A stretch of DNA of 64,000 bases from Elusimicrobiota bacterium (GTDB lineage Bacteria > Elusimicrobiota > Elusimicrobia > UBA1565). The stretch is taken from contig JBAZVI010000004.1 of NCBI GenBank assembly GCA_041660925.1, positions 1-64,000 of the forward strand, in the 5' to 3' direction. The notes beneath the pieces are model-generated. The model made no database searches and was not told where the DNA came from. It saw only the letters and a program-made list of their open reading frames with translations. The translations under genes and the position numbers were made by a program. This document shows positions 37,901 through 44,906 of this stretch, in pieces; position 1 is the first letter of the stretch, and each line of letters begins with the position of its first letter.

Positions 37901-40900
37901 GCGCGAGCTTCTGGCGGTTCTGCTCCAGGTCGTCGTAGGTCTTCTTCAGCGCCTCCTTCATCTTGAGGATGGCCTCGCGCTCGGTGCTGGAGACCTCGCC
38001 CGCCGAGCCGTAGAGCTCGCTGGTGGAGCTGTAGTAGGTGTCGACCGTGTTGAGGGTGTTGTAGGAGTCCTTGTCCCAGTCCGTCTTCAGGCCGTAGACC
38101 CGCGCCACGTCGCGGGTGAGTCCGTTGAGCTCGCGGTAGATCGCGATCTTGCGCTCGACGACGGCGTCGGGGCTCTCGCTGGAGCCGTTGCTCTGGACGT
38201 AGGAGCGGTCCTGGTCCAGGTCGGCGATCGCGTGCAGGAGCCCCTGCTTGGCCGTCGCGAGCACGCCCTCGGCGACCGGGAAGCGCTCGTCGAGGTACTT
38301 GCGCGAGGAAGAGACGACCGCTTCGGAATAGAGGAAGCGCGCCATCGCGTAGGCCGCCGAGCCGGTCTGGGAGGCGTCGTTGGTGGAGGGCGCCAGGCGC
38401 TTGGCGGTCTCGAGGCAGAGGAGCGCGATGCGCGTGTTGTCGTCGACGGTCGGCGAGGGCTGGGTCCCCGTGGGCGGCGTGTTGGCCTGACCGAGTCCCA
38501 TGTCCGCGCCGGTCCCCTTGGCCTTGTACTCGTTGCCGATCGACACGAGCTTGTCGGCGAGGCCCTGGATGCGCTTCTCGTCGACCAGGCGCTGGACCTT
38601 CGCGACGCCCGCGGGGGTCGTGTCGACGTCGGTCGGCAGGCCCTGGGCCGCGAGGGCGTAGCGCCCGCCGGTGAGAGAGTCGATCTGCGCCAGGATGCCG
38701 TTCATCTCGGCGCCGCGCGCGTTCATCTGCTGCGCGCGCTCCGCCTGCTCCGCGGAGTACTGGGCGATCTTGCGGGGCAGGCTGAAGGGCTGCTGCTCGC
38801 CGTAGACGTCCTCGGTGCCGGCGAAGTTCGGGTCCTTGCGCTGCGCGATCTCGGTGATGAGCTCGTCGACGCCGCTGTGGTGGCCTTTGGCGTCGTCGTA
38901 ACCGGTCATGTAGCGGGTGTACTTCTGCTTGGCCTGCTCGATGTTCGCGAGCCCGCCCGCCTGGTCGCCGTCGGCGGCGCCGTTGGCGGCCAGGGCCCAG
39001 GGCAGGGTCCGCTCGACGACCTTCTTCGTCGCCTCGTAGAGCCGGATCTGGGCCTTGAAGAGCTTGGCGTAGCTGTCGCCGGCGGGGTCGGCGCCCTTGA
39101 TCGAGTCCTCGGCGAACGGGATGAGCTTCGTGCGCACCATCGCCTTCGCCGCCTCGATGCGCGGGCGCAGCTCCTGCACGACGAGCGCGCGCTTGCGGTC
39201 GACGAGCGCCTGGTTCTGCGCCGCGTCGCGGCTCCCCGACTGGAGGTAGGCGCGGTCGGCGTCGATGTCGCGCTGGACGGCGTCCATGATGTCGACGATC
39301 CCCGCGATGGCCGTCTCGGTCGCGGGCAGGGTGTTCGCCATCACGTCGTCGATCTTCGTGACGACGGCGTCGGACTTCGTCCAGAGCACGATCTCGCGCC
39401 CCGCGCGCGGCAGCAGCCGTCCGACGGCGAGCATCGCCATCTTGGCGTTGAAGACCTCGCGGGTGTCGGTGTTGGGGAAGTTCAGCGCGCTGAGCTTGTC
39501 GGGGTAGGTCTCGATGGCGTCCTGCAGGCCCTTGAGGTCGAGGCCGGAGAGCATCGGAAGGTTCGCGCCCGCCACGGCGGCGTTGATCTCGGCGGAGTAG
39601 CGGTCCACCTCGGCGAGCAGGGTCCGCGCCTCGCCCTGATGGCGCGTGACGCTCTCGCGCTCCTGGGCCTGCCAGCGCGGCAGGGCGTAGGGGCGCAGGT
39701 CCCCGAACTCGTCGGTCTCGGTCCCCGAGTAGGTCGTGCTCATGCGGTTGCGGATCTGCTCGAGCATCTTCTGGTAGTCCGCGCGCTGGCCCTTCCAGTA
39801 GGTCGACCGCTGGTCGAGGATCTGCAGCGTCTGCTGGAGGCCGGGGTTGCTCACGCTGACGTCGGGGACGCCGGGGACGGCGATGATGAGGACCCCGGCG
39901 AACTCGAGGGGCACGGTGTCGAGCTTGCTGACGCCCTCGTCGATCTTGCGGAGGTAGTCGTCGGCGGTGACGAGGCTGTCGTTGAAGCGCTTGAGCGAGA
40001 GGTAGTCCGGATCGCCGGGCTTGCCGTCCCGGCTCCACTGCTGGATCGTCGGCAGCAGGGCCTGGCGGCGGCGGTACTCGGTCAGGGCGTCGGGGCTGCG
40101 GCCGGCGTCCTCGGCGTCGGTGCGGGCGATGAGGGCGCGGACCTCGCTGCGCATCGCCCCGATGCGCCCGACGGCGAGGTTCGACTGCTCCTCGAGCTCG
40201 AGCATGTCGTTCTGGCCGGTCTTGTCGCCGCTGACCTTCCCGTCGATCTCCTGGCGCCACTTCTCCGAGTTCGCCCGCTGGGAGTCGGCCGCGGCCTGCT
40301 GCTGGGCGTTGTTGCGGCGCACCGTCTCGATCTTCTCGAGCTTGCGGTCGAGCAGGGCCTGCATCTGGGCGATGGCCGACTGCGCGGCGTTGATCTCGTT
40401 GAGGGAGAAGGCGAGGTCCATCACCGTCGCGAGCCGGGCCATGTTCTTGTGGAACTCGAGCATGTCGCGGCCGTTGCGGCGCTCGCGCAGCGCGGCGTTG
40501 CGGGAGGTGTTCAGCGCGGAGAGGAGCTTCTCGAGGGCTTCGCGGTTGGTGAGTTCCGCCTTGGCCTGCCCGCGCAGCTCCTCGACCTGCCCGACGAGGG
40601 CCGCGATGCGCTTCTGCGTCTCCGCGTCCACGCGCTCGCCGGTCCCCTGGCTGGGGCGGAAGGCGGCGGGAGCGCCGCTCATGCCGTCGATGACCGCCTG
40701 CAGGGCCTTCACGCCGGCGGCGCGCACGGCGAGGTCGTCGCCCTGGCCCGGATTCTCGGTCGGTGGCACGAGCACGGCGTCGTAGAACTGCTCGAGGCGC
40801 TTGAGGGCCTCCAGGCGCTCCGCCTCTTCGGGCCGACCGTCGGCGAGGTCGCGGATCTCGGCCATCTTCGAGCGGATGTAGGACTCGTCGCGGCCGGAGC

Positions 40901-43730
40901 TCAGCGCCTCGAGGAGCTCTTTGTAGCGGGCCCGCTCCGCGTCGGCGACCGGCTTGCTCTGGGACTGGAGGGTCTCGAGGCGTCCGCTCTGGATCCCCAA
41001 CTGCGACTCGAGCCCCTGGATGCGGCCGCGGATCTCGGCGAGCTCGCGCTGAAGGTCGCCGGCGGCGCCCTCGGGCGGGGCCCCGCTCCCGGAGACCATG
41101 TGCAGCGCGGCGGTGAGCACCGAGTGCCCGGAGCCGGCGGCGCCCGCGGCGGCGACGGCGACCGCGTCGCCGGAGAGCCCGTAGGCCAGGCCGTGCGAGA
41201 GGCGATAGACCTCGTCGGTCAGGTTGAAGCCCAGCGCGTTCTGCAGCTTGTAGAGCAGGATGTTGCCCCAGGTGATGGCCCCGCCGAAGGGGATGGGGCT
41301 CTCGCCCTCGGGCCGCTCGACGGCGGCGGCGACGGCGTGGAAGAGTCCGAACTCCCGCCCGGTGACCGCCTTGAAGGCCGGAGTCAGGGCCGCGTCGATG
41401 CCCCCCGCGTAGCCCATGACGGCCTCGATCTCGGCGCCGACCGTCATGAGGCCGAACATCGACTTGAGGTTCTGTCCCCAGAAGGTCCCGCTGAACAGCG
41501 TCCCGATCATCCCCTTCCACCAGTCGGCGCTGAGCGCCCGGGGCGTCTGCAGCGTGCCGTGCCGGCCGTCCATGAAGCGCTGGCGGGCCGCGGCCGGGAA
41601 GGTCATGAAGGTCGAGAGCACGAGGGTGTTGAGGAGCGGACCGACGGCGAGGTCGCCGACGAGCGCGGAGAGGGCCTTGGCGAGGACGGCTGAGACGCCG
41701 GAGCCGATGAAGGGGATGTGCGCGGCCGCCGCCGGGAGCCCCGTCTGCAGGCCGATGAGCGCGGGACCGAGCACGGGCAGGGCGGTGAGATGGACGGCGA
41801 GCACGGGCAGAGGGATGAGACCCGCGACGAGGCCCATCGCCGCGGCGCTCAGCGCCGCCATGGTGACGCGCTTCCAGACGAACTGGGTCAGCGGGGACAG
41901 GAACGGGTCGACGAGCCAGCGCCGGGCGACGCGGTAGGGCGCCCACGCGCCGAGCTTCATGGCGAAGGACGCCTCGCGGCGCCCGTAGCGTCCCATCGCG
42001 GCCTCGAGCCAGCGCTCGGCGCTCGGGCGCTCCTCGACGCGGCGGCCCTCCTCGAGCGCCTTCTTGCGGTCCACCGCGTCGCGGACCGCGAAGAAGTCCT
42101 CGCCGTCATGGAAGAAGCCGAAGGCGATGTTGCGGCGGAAGAAGCCGAAGACGAACATGTCGAAGACGTGGTAGGGGAAGCGGATCAGCGCGCCGACGAC
42201 GTGCTTGGCGGCCTCCCCGCCGCGCTCGACGAGCCCGGTCCAGCCGGCGGAGTAGGTCCGGCCCTTCGCGAGAGTGCGGAAGGAGGCCTCCGTGACCTTC
42301 TTGCGCAGCCCCATGGAGACGAGGAGGCGGGAGACGGCCTCGGCGACGGCGCCCTCGCCGTACTTCTTGGAGTCGAGGTGGGCGAACTCCTCCCGGTTGG
42401 CCTTCTGGAGCAGGTCGTAGACCGCGAGCCAGGCTTCCCGGCTCTCGAGGCGGTAGCGCTGGCCCATCTCGGCGACGACGGCGTGGGCGATGCCGAACTG
42501 AGCGGCGATCCGGGAGACGACGGCCTCGACGTCGGCGTCGGCGGGCAGCGCCGAGAGTGCGGCGCGCGGTCCGTTCTCCGCTCGCGCCGTCCCGTCGGCG
42601 CTCAGGCCCGCCGACGGGGAGGCGGCGTGCCGGACCCCGCGCACGCGCCGGAAGCCGAGGAGGTCCTCCTCGATGAACTTGGCCGCGTCGGCCTCGACCG
42701 CGGCGGGAGTCTCGACGGCCGCCGGCGCCGGGAGGGCCTTCAGTTCCTGCGGGGCCGGCAGCGCCTTCCGCTCCTGCGGGGCCGGCAGCGCCTTCCGCCC
42801 CTGCGGGGCCGGCAGCGCCTTGCGCTCCTGCGGGGCCGGCAGCGCCTTGCGCTCCTGCGGGGCCGGCAGCGCCTTGCGCGCCTCGGCCCCCGAGGAGTCC
42901 TCCGCGCCCTTGCGCGCGCCGAGGAGCGCGCGCAGGCCCTTCGCGGAGCCGCCGGAAGTAAGAAGCCGCGCGACCCACCCGAGCAGTCCGGCCGGCAGGA
43001 TCCCGCGCGTGCCGGAGTCCCGGGTGTGGGCGGGCCGGGAGGCCGGTGAGGCCGCGGGTGCGGGGACGCCGGAGTCCCCGGTTCCATGGCTCTCGGTGCG
43101 GGAGGCGTCGGACGGGTTCAGCTGGGTGGGCCGCGCAGAGGGGTCGTCGTTCGGGTCGGAGACTTCGACGGCGGCCGCTCCGTCGGCCGCCGCAGTCTCG
43201 CCCTTCAGGGTCCGGAAGCTCTTCTCGGCCCAGGAGCGGGACGAGGAGTCCCCACTCAGGTCCTCGGCGGAGGGCTTGAGCAGCGCGCTCTCGGTCGGAG
43301 CGGCCTTGTCGCCGCGGAGCGCGGCGGAGATGACCTTCAGGATGCCCCAGGAGGCGTTCGCCCCCTTCTCGGGGTGCTCGAGCAGCGGCTTGAGCACGCG
43401 GCCGCTCGCGGCGGGGACCTTTCCCGCCGGGAAGGACGCCGCGGGGACGAAGGGCGCCGGGACGGCCGCGGCCGCCGGGCGCGAGATGGGAGTGGGAACG
43501 GAAACGGAAGGCAGGGAAGACGCGGTGAGCTTCAGCGGGGACGGCGCGGCCGGGTTCTGAAGGTTCAGACCGACGGGGACGGGAACGGCCTGGACTCCCG
43601 GCTGACCGGCGTTATGGCGGGTCTGGACGGCTTCCTGGGCGGAGAGCGCGATGACCGCCCCTCCCGGGGTGGTCAGAACGAGGGAGATGACGACGACGAT
43701 CGCCAGGTATTTCCTGGACCAAACGCCCAC
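28983..43730 (-). CDS. Giant (~4,915-residue) envelope protein with beta-barrel-like and TolC-like segments
   Basis: Best start is GTG at 43730, 6 nt after a TATGCT box (the TTG at 43736 abuts the box). Order: signal peptide (~1-33, ALSAQ); Pro/Ala-rich region to ~450 with a nine-residue tandem repeat (~285-334) and a palindromic insert (~379); a hydrophobic multi-helix segment (~515-870); long coiled coils (~870-2140); a beta-rich, barrel-like region (~2145-2470, e.g. SVKFNEVMRLN, VSVTLPDYGIAISAEGKLLG); at least two TolC-like units (~2540-2670 ending YDMLSGRAPGEPLPF; ~2730-3080 with GGGVRLPIYDP and NLLLGRLG) and a partial third (~3309-3342); more helical domains with palindromic inserts at ~3390 and ~4635; a Pro-rich linker; a C-terminal helix (~4885-4905) and RRRRP. 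Function unknown; likely spans or coats the envelope. Confidence 0.85.
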   Translation of the reverse strand: MGVWSRKYLAIVVVISLVLTTPGGAVIALSAQEAVQTRHNAGQPGVQAVPVPVGLNLQNPAAPSPLKLTASSLPSVSVPTPISRPAAAAVPAPFVPAASFPAGKVPAASGRVLKPLLEHPEKGANASWGILKVISAALRGDKAAPTESALLKPSAEDLSGDSSSRSWAEKSFRTLKGETAAADGAAAVEVSDPNDDPSARPTQLNPSDASRTESHGTGDSGVPAPAASPASRPAHTRDSGTRGILPAGLLGWVARLLTSGGSAKGLRALLGARKGAEDSSGAEARKALPAPQERKALPAPQERKALPAPQGRKALPAPQERKALPAPQELKALPAPAAVETPAAVEADAAKFIEEDLLGFRRVRGVRHAASPSAGLSADGTARAENGPRAALSALPADADVEAVVSRIAAQFGIAHAVVAEMGQRYRLESREAWLAVYDLLQKANREEFAHLDSKKYGEGAVAEAVSRLLVSMGLRKKVTEASFRTLAKGRTYSAGWTGLVERGGEAAKHVVGALIRFPYHVFDMFVFGFFRRNIAFGFFHDGEDFFAVRDAVDRKKALEEGRRVEERPSAERWLEAAMGRYGRREASFAMKLGAWAPYRVARRWLVDPFLSPLTQFVWKRVTMAALSAAAMGLVAGLIPLPVLAVHLTALPVLGPALIGLQTGLPAAAAHIPFIGSGVSAVLAKALSALVGDLAVGPLLNTLVLSTFMTFPAAARQRFMDGRHGTLQTPRALSADWWKGMIGTLFSGTFWGQNLKSMFGLMTVGAEIEAVMGYAGGIDAALTPAFKAVTGREFGLFHAVAAAVERPEGESPIPFGGAITWGNILLYKLQNALGFNLTDEVYRLSHGLAYGLSGDAVAVAAAGAAGSGHSVLTAALHMVSGSGAPPEGAAGDLQRELAEIRGRIQGLESQLGIQSGRLETLQSQSKPVADAERARYKELLEALSSGRDESYIRSKMAEIRDLADGRPEEAERLEALKRLEQFYDAVLVPPTENPGQGDDLAVRAAGVKALQAVIDGMSGAPAAFRPSQGTGERVDAETQKRIAALVGQVEELRGQAKAELTNREALEKLLSALNTSRNAALRERRNGRDMLEFHKNMARLATVMDLAFSLNEINAAQSAIAQMQALLDRKLEKIETVRRNNAQQQAAADSQRANSEKWRQEIDGKVSGDKTGQNDMLELEEQSNLAVGRIGAMRSEVRALIARTDAEDAGRSPDALTEYRRRQALLPTIQQWSRDGKPGDPDYLSLKRFNDSLVTADDYLRKIDEGVSKLDTVPLEFAGVLIIAVPGVPDVSVSNPGLQQTLQILDQRSTYWKGQRADYQKMLEQIRNRMSTTYSGTETDEFGDLRPYALPRWQAQERESVTRHQGEARTLLAEVDRYSAEINAAVAGANLPMLSGLDLKGLQDAIETYPDKLSALNFPNTDTREVFNAKMAMLAVGRLLPRAGREIVLWTKSDAVVTKIDDVMANTLPATETAIAGIVDIMDAVQRDIDADRAYLQSGSRDAAQNQALVDRKRALVVQELRPRIEAAKAMVRTKLIPFAEDSIKGADPAGDSYAKLFKAQIRLYEATKKVVERTLPWALAANGAADGDQAGGLANIEQAKQKYTRYMTGYDDAKGHHSGVDELITEIAQRKDPNFAGTEDVYGEQQPFSLPRKIAQYSAEQAERAQQMNARGAEMNGILAQIDSLTGGRYALAAQGLPTDVDTTPAGVAKVQRLVDEKRIQGLADKLVSIGNEYKAKGTGADMGLGQANTPPTGTQPSPTVDDNTRIALLCLETAKRLAPSTNDASQTGSAAYAMARFLYSEAVVSSSRKYLDERFPVAEGVLATAKQGLLHAIADLDQDRSYVQSNGSSESPDAVVERKIAIYRELNGLTRDVARVYGLKTDWDKDSYNTLNTVDTYYSSTSELYGSAGEVSSTEREAILKMKEALKKTYDDLEQNRQKLARWMSQLNSADESALKRVAENIRELQDKTRAVLEQNVQYRDVESRLKRSDEVLRFDLHKVDEVQAKLNAELSALRDPGALDPALLARVNGLRRSGGSWYMAPDAQDAAAALVVPKRDFPHFLDQLFASVLQHSPSTRDVSAMRQGLLQNPQGLSSIIPNSQILEFGDADGFYLVYQTSLGVPHGLETSSWATLGNVAQLGGNNISVSGYQFVSPPNGENAPYGDKGVEVQVESLQGSNWVNYLNVDLHRYIQDAPPDLKMESSARQSRLMVFDDFAVLLFGDRLYVGAAGFADFALSGAKEKTSFYGGSLKTSVKFNEVMRLNAEQQQIFAKDPRSFLETVNLDFTGLDPDLNRNFVIDAKGENKHYKRTQIGPSFDLARVLDSEDAFTVDFFYAKQEGTDDYNQQSGGVTILKGFSLRDANGKPWATITNRAGAEFGTKYNSYTDRVSVTLPDYGIAISAEGKLLGDSKTKYFEASKSFGPYSNVNIGYGSRYAGMEDRLTLSMNTSITLAQLWGAVSAGASDALDGSKTLKEFNGKLDGFLEGKEGDPTTAAELKRIYSQDVARRLLQQDIGTLSREITELRKAGAFLDNTRIRGQVGFVTNPTGSAFSDRASGGGFAAGTWTEMTLTRTQRALIENKAQTLYREGLRLQERLLALTRQWQQTVTDVAQAQWELKMARWQSESAPTDALRAEGKAWEAQATARYDAAVIRYDMLSGRAPGEPLPFKELDAEQLDAVLKEIGRTLSSQERLAEIFSGLDQDALKAAVGEEGFNLMDWIPWVDRLTVSVGVQFQDMLAGQILTAGGGVRLPIYDPASKERDGAYLLESQAAAAQMKEIHAEKLQRMFRDAWSGREQAQRAEVLRPEALSSRDELRKALAGQRNGLMPESRLRQAFSQWRWYASGVLDAEAQHALASGWIELEGRLVQDPKGRGAITLDSFQQAFNVAAANSASLEEVGRRREAAAAMASADAHRIQKFWVDVQVGANLTSAGGLGFIPSVGITGIGVLPIPTFELKPEELKELQVKRGEAQSRYYEAFKGKLEADLAVDIYRAVVEFGSARRVRDILQSEVVPAAQTKLEEARANAASDGDPAGRVRAAQGALDASVLRTTEADRIAGQAFSRLNLLLGRLGMEPVQWTMSEEQALSDLKAILAAKDPVAKDRAVLAERVETARAVETIADKGLKSKEHRIEPVSLVVNSLSRLVDALSSEMPGNPDVVAAARIQTLEAERAQEAYAGDLEARRAKVSAELSFARGRLEDLRGKTDAESRIAAAGLEGQARSLEAVLARLGGEAASSARAGTMPLDFSELSRRVVEGRQSAAAAAHEPEVTAFEPETQRVGSTSSMRYFRSRTSVGGDPINKSYVDSWVELRLRSPSTPPEVLLQLARLRTERADRAYSGDVSAARAQAGILLARFETDVRLLRWAERARGNPDMIPSAGLSAEGTAREENGSRAGRFGRDFDEFIRQVRGRIELQAAEIKALVGLPSDASTERLVALAPGDPAGREGDLAAVAGALASQARDQAVRQYTQDLLDGGLAGKLGGDDLASQIRADVIAERMSYKGFTPVIAFGMFRGQSVGGAFLEAPDPRAIQRSLEGVLGDSLRRELQAKGQLQEMSLKLHLLMKGVQDKAVLLERQGELAQAAEGEFRAALARQGRGQGSVEETLSAETALVKAWLDFTAVTADLRSDFTALVTELTALGFPSDGAIVPAVQPLSMPQTPKRSPESRLFEGLSRRMLEPDFAERMAGALRASGLPEGQAVELERLAGLYAEMSEAADVVRHRADIEPAKKLDVLVQADVEGRRIRVERALAGAWVALSPQARGQLLRGISAELKEEGRLAEAGLTANAQTLSAMRSAYADALELPMALRGAFERVEGLRRERESARQALLEDYLAVDAGPEKFVLSDIALDRYLKAESAYDAEVVALFDRPELRGDAALARSFDAVFGLKDSLARRRDLLERGRGMLALDALIMLESARIAGLSWRGAVPSEFREAEAALARLERLRSDWTARKTTGLEPVYAATKTDGAGRRLWTIEGWHTAEEVRKLDAAGGLEKRADGRMFFKGSDIELLAGADASRARRVEAQDGLAQADSRVKVHQTLAASEFALAALAGGAVKGMSYEALSELSASRKARFYTFSTEADPRGLHAALNPLKALWSAPGRTVTVVYEGDRPLARDRFPTLEAFEDHFKRLSVEDPVEAARYSRLEAGPEGVRKMVEAAGEQKLRQSRVGWMGIKLQSYGFAVDKNGEVAALYVTQDDFNEALAALKDAGTALPKAVATLRAAREKEAGAADDAKRARMLADGEQLRYGLVEKEARARAAEKARAKFPDADEARLKLETEKLKVGEGDFKDAQKALAAKVDDANKAESAWHDAERLSETAFDDLRETGRVLAAAGLWGRLGGDYLAALKETGLDDKELAAEAAKLERSGAYSLFVTRDLALQVDGGRTLVGVDARPVFGTRALSERFGQARGALSTVRGEVFAAEMNADQTLAKLFMDGGAVDKAGAGWKLEAMGRDGLLDNQKGVDPGFRLLRYTDPATGLPVMLNRRYLISRVEGSGSALAEKENWGWMPWNWGNIILELPRGVVGSATEILTGRDTRQHGYIGRVYMSKIEGGSTEHHNFFRKTLGALDVLDILPDPVQWHFDPTQFPKAADLDSPLLPGQTVYDKDLQAMVPSAGHSAEGTTRAENGRRVDVHYGRQAVRRGLDYSVEDLLNARRRVLSYFEGGVSETWIETRRGRSSEPGRTWQTSKVTERPGSEQLENALKDPTVALSEPGVDGAVRLDGRPGHLEVDRVQRSVVLVTGSRQYGSMQGGLDKLGERVENDREASARARARFDGESSAAGRDLEAALSDRRKVDARLGPLADEFRRLAWRIGEQEALEAAIRRLESDIAGFRSELDAARRRLAELEDQLAHPGQPTDPSQPQGPGAASHARALWLWALAAFGALAAAAAAYWAWRRRRPLGA
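29807..29864 (-). repeat. In-frame palindromic element, copy 2
   Basis: A 12-bp stem gtcccttcggcg / cgccgaagggac (29833-29864) with loop ctatggcc. Encodes PSAGHSAEGTTRAENG in the giant protein. The loop and tail are more diverged than in the other copies; the stem carries the T-A version of the covarying pair. Confidence 0.88.
33547..33599 (-). repeat. In-frame palindromic element, copy 3
   Basis: Stem cccttcggcg / cgccgaaggg (33570-33597) around loop ctcaggcc. Encodes PSAGLSAEGTAREENGSRA in the giant protein, just after the third TolC-like segment. Confidence 0.9.
42568..42620 (-). repeat. In-frame palindromic element, copy 4
   Basis: Stem cccgtcggcg / cgccgacggg (42591-42618) around loop ctcaggcc. 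Encodes PSAGLSADGTARAENGPRA. It has the G-C version of the covarying stem pair, as in copy 1. Confidence 0.9.
42733..42880 (-). repeat. 27-bp coding tandem repeat (about 5.5 units)
   Basis: Nearly identical 27-bp units encode the nine-residue repeat ALPAPQERK in the giant protein, with one G for E and one L for R variant. Probably an extended Pro-rich spacer; likely length-variable between strains. Confidence 0.92.
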
Positions 43731-43736
43731 GTTCAA

Positions 43737-43742
43737 AGCATA
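43737..43742 (-). promoter_or_regulatory. -10 box (TATGCT) of the giant gene
   Basis: Six bases separate it from the GTG at 43730, so the transcript would start at or next to the start codon. Confidence 0.55.
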
Positions 43743-43798
43743 CCCGCCGGACGGCTCCCGGGGATGAGTCGATGGACCGGGGACGAAGTGATTAAACG

Positions 43799-43831
43799 AC
43801 CCAAGGACGGCTGGGCCTTACGGCCCTTGGG
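43799..43831 (-). terminator. Probable terminator of the RAYT-like gene
   Basis: Nested stems cccaagg/ccttggg (43800-43806 / 43825-43831) and gggcc/ggccc. It lies downstream of an AT-rich stretch (~43838-43872) that stands out sharply from the GC-rich surroundings. Confidence 0.6.
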
Positions 43832-43867
43832 TGCCGGACTTTATATTATTAATTAAACAATAAACGA

Positions 43868-44770
43868 CTAATCAGCTTTCTTGTCGCCCATTTCCATGAA
43901 GCGGACGATCTGACTGATGGCGGAAGGCGTGCGGTTGAACATCCGTCCGATCTCGGTGACGCCGAGTCGGGCCTCCTTCCAGATGCGGTAGACGGCCTCC
44001 CGCCGGGCCGGCGTGAGGTCCCGCCACTGCCCGCGGCCGAGCAGGCGCTCGGAGTCCACCCCGTGCTTGCGGACGGTCTCCTCGAGGATCTCGCGGGCGC
44101 GCTCGACCGAGCCGACCCGCTCGAAGCTCCCGGAGAGCCCGGCGGCCTTGCGGGCCTCCTCGGCGAAGCGGGCGTCGCCGAGGAAGGAGCCGGACTCGGG
44201 ATGCAGCGGCGCGACGCCCTGGCGGGCGCGCTCCTTGAGCATGTGGAGGTACAGCACCGACTGCTTGAGGCGGATCTTCGCGATGCGGCGGAGCACTTCC
44301 TGAGAATCCACCAGGGGCTCCTTTTCCCCCGATTCCACGTAGGCGGCGCAGGAGGACCAGAGGTAGCGCCAGGGCTTCTCGCGCAGCCCCTCGTGCATGG
44401 GCGAGAGGTGGACGTGGATGGTCACGTCGAGGAGGCGGTTCTCCTTGTCGATGAGCATGGCCTGGTAGCGGCCCTGGAAGACGTGCCCGAGGGTGCCGTG
44501 CTGCTGATTGAAGAACTTGGTGTAGGCCGTGTTGAAGCCCTGCATGACGCGCGCGAGGTTCGGCTGAGGCGTCTCCAGGACGAGCTGCACCGAGTTCTGC
44601 ATGAGGCAGTAGGCGTAGACCTTGAGGCCGAAACGCTCCCGGTAGTCCCGAAGCAGCTGAAGATAGCTTCGGCGGTCCTGGTTGCCCAGGAAGATGTCCT
44701 GCCGGTTGTTCCCGTGAAGGGTGACATGATAGCAGGCGCCGGAGAACTGGATGCGTTGAGGTCTTCCCAT
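43868..44770 (-). CDS. RAYT-like (Y1-transposase family) protein with DnaA-C-like HTH; catalytic residues lost
   Basis: 300 residues. The N-terminal ~190 residues follow the REP-associated tyrosine transposase pattern: FSGACYHVTLHGNNRQDIF, VYAYCLMQNS, HVFQGRYQAMLIDKEN, PWRYLWSSCAAYV. The metal-binding HUH motif, normally NHVHL, reads NSVQL. The region that should hold the nucleophilic tyrosine (normally YLLEL.RYI.LNP) reads RLLDVTIHVHLSP. Both catalytic elements therefore look absent. The C-terminal ~80 residues (REILEETVRKHGV ... VTEIGRMFNRTPSAISQIVRF) form a DnaA-domain-IV-like helix-turn-helix. Likely a domesticated DNA-binding protein. GAGAGGA precedes the ATG. Confidence 0.85.
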   Translation of the reverse strand: MGRPQRIQFSGACYHVTLHGNNRQDIFLGNQDRRSYLQLLRDYRERFGLKVYAYCLMQNSVQLVLETPQPNLARVMQGFNTAYTKFFNQQHGTLGHVFQGRYQAMLIDKENRLLDVTIHVHLSPMHEGLREKPWRYLWSSCAAYVESGEKEPLVDSQEVLRRIAKIRLKQSVLYLHMLKERARQGVAPLHPESGSFLGDARFAEEARKAAGLSGSFERVGSVERAREILEETVRKHGVDSERLLGRGQWRDLTPARREAVYRIWKEARLGVTEIGRMFNRTPSAISQIVRFMEMGDKKAD

Positions 44771-44789
44771 TCGTTCCTCTCTGCCGAAA

Positions 44790-44818
44790 AGTATATCAAA
44801 GTTTCATGTCTGACACAA
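44790..44818 (-). promoter_or_regulatory. Promoter of the RAYT-like gene (TTGTGT-17-TATACT)
   Basis: -35 TTGTGT (44813-44818) and -10 TATACT (44790-44795) are separated by 17 bp. They give a ~13-nt leader with a GAGAGGA ribosome-binding site. Confidence 0.7.
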
Positions 44819-44857
44819 ATCTCGTCGAAGAACGTTCAGTTCTGACGCCTGCCCGAA

Positions 44858-44888
44858 ACGAAAAGGCCCCCTCTTCGGGGGCCCTTTC
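44858..44888 (-). terminator. Terminator of the symporter gene
   Basis: On the minus strand, stem ggccccc / gggggcc with loop GAAGA is followed by TTTTCG. Confidence 0.85.
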
Positions 44889-44906
44889 GGCGTGCGACAG
44901 GATCGA

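Noticed and set aside
28980..41693. A 4,237-codon open frame on the + strand opposite the giant gene
   Set aside because: It is the antisense shadow expected from very GC-rich codons; its translation is Val/Leu/Glu/Arg low-complexity without motifs, whereas the minus-strand frame has a signal peptide, a TM anchor and recognisable segments.
42733..42880. Tandem repeat considered as a CRISPR array
   Set aside because: Units are contiguous without spacers and encode a regular nine-residue protein repeat in frame.
43736..43736. TTG start for the giant gene and TTG at 21613 for the ABC-like gene
   Set aside because: Both lie against or before the -10 boxes, so they would not be inside the transcript; GTG 43730 and ATG 21637 fit better.
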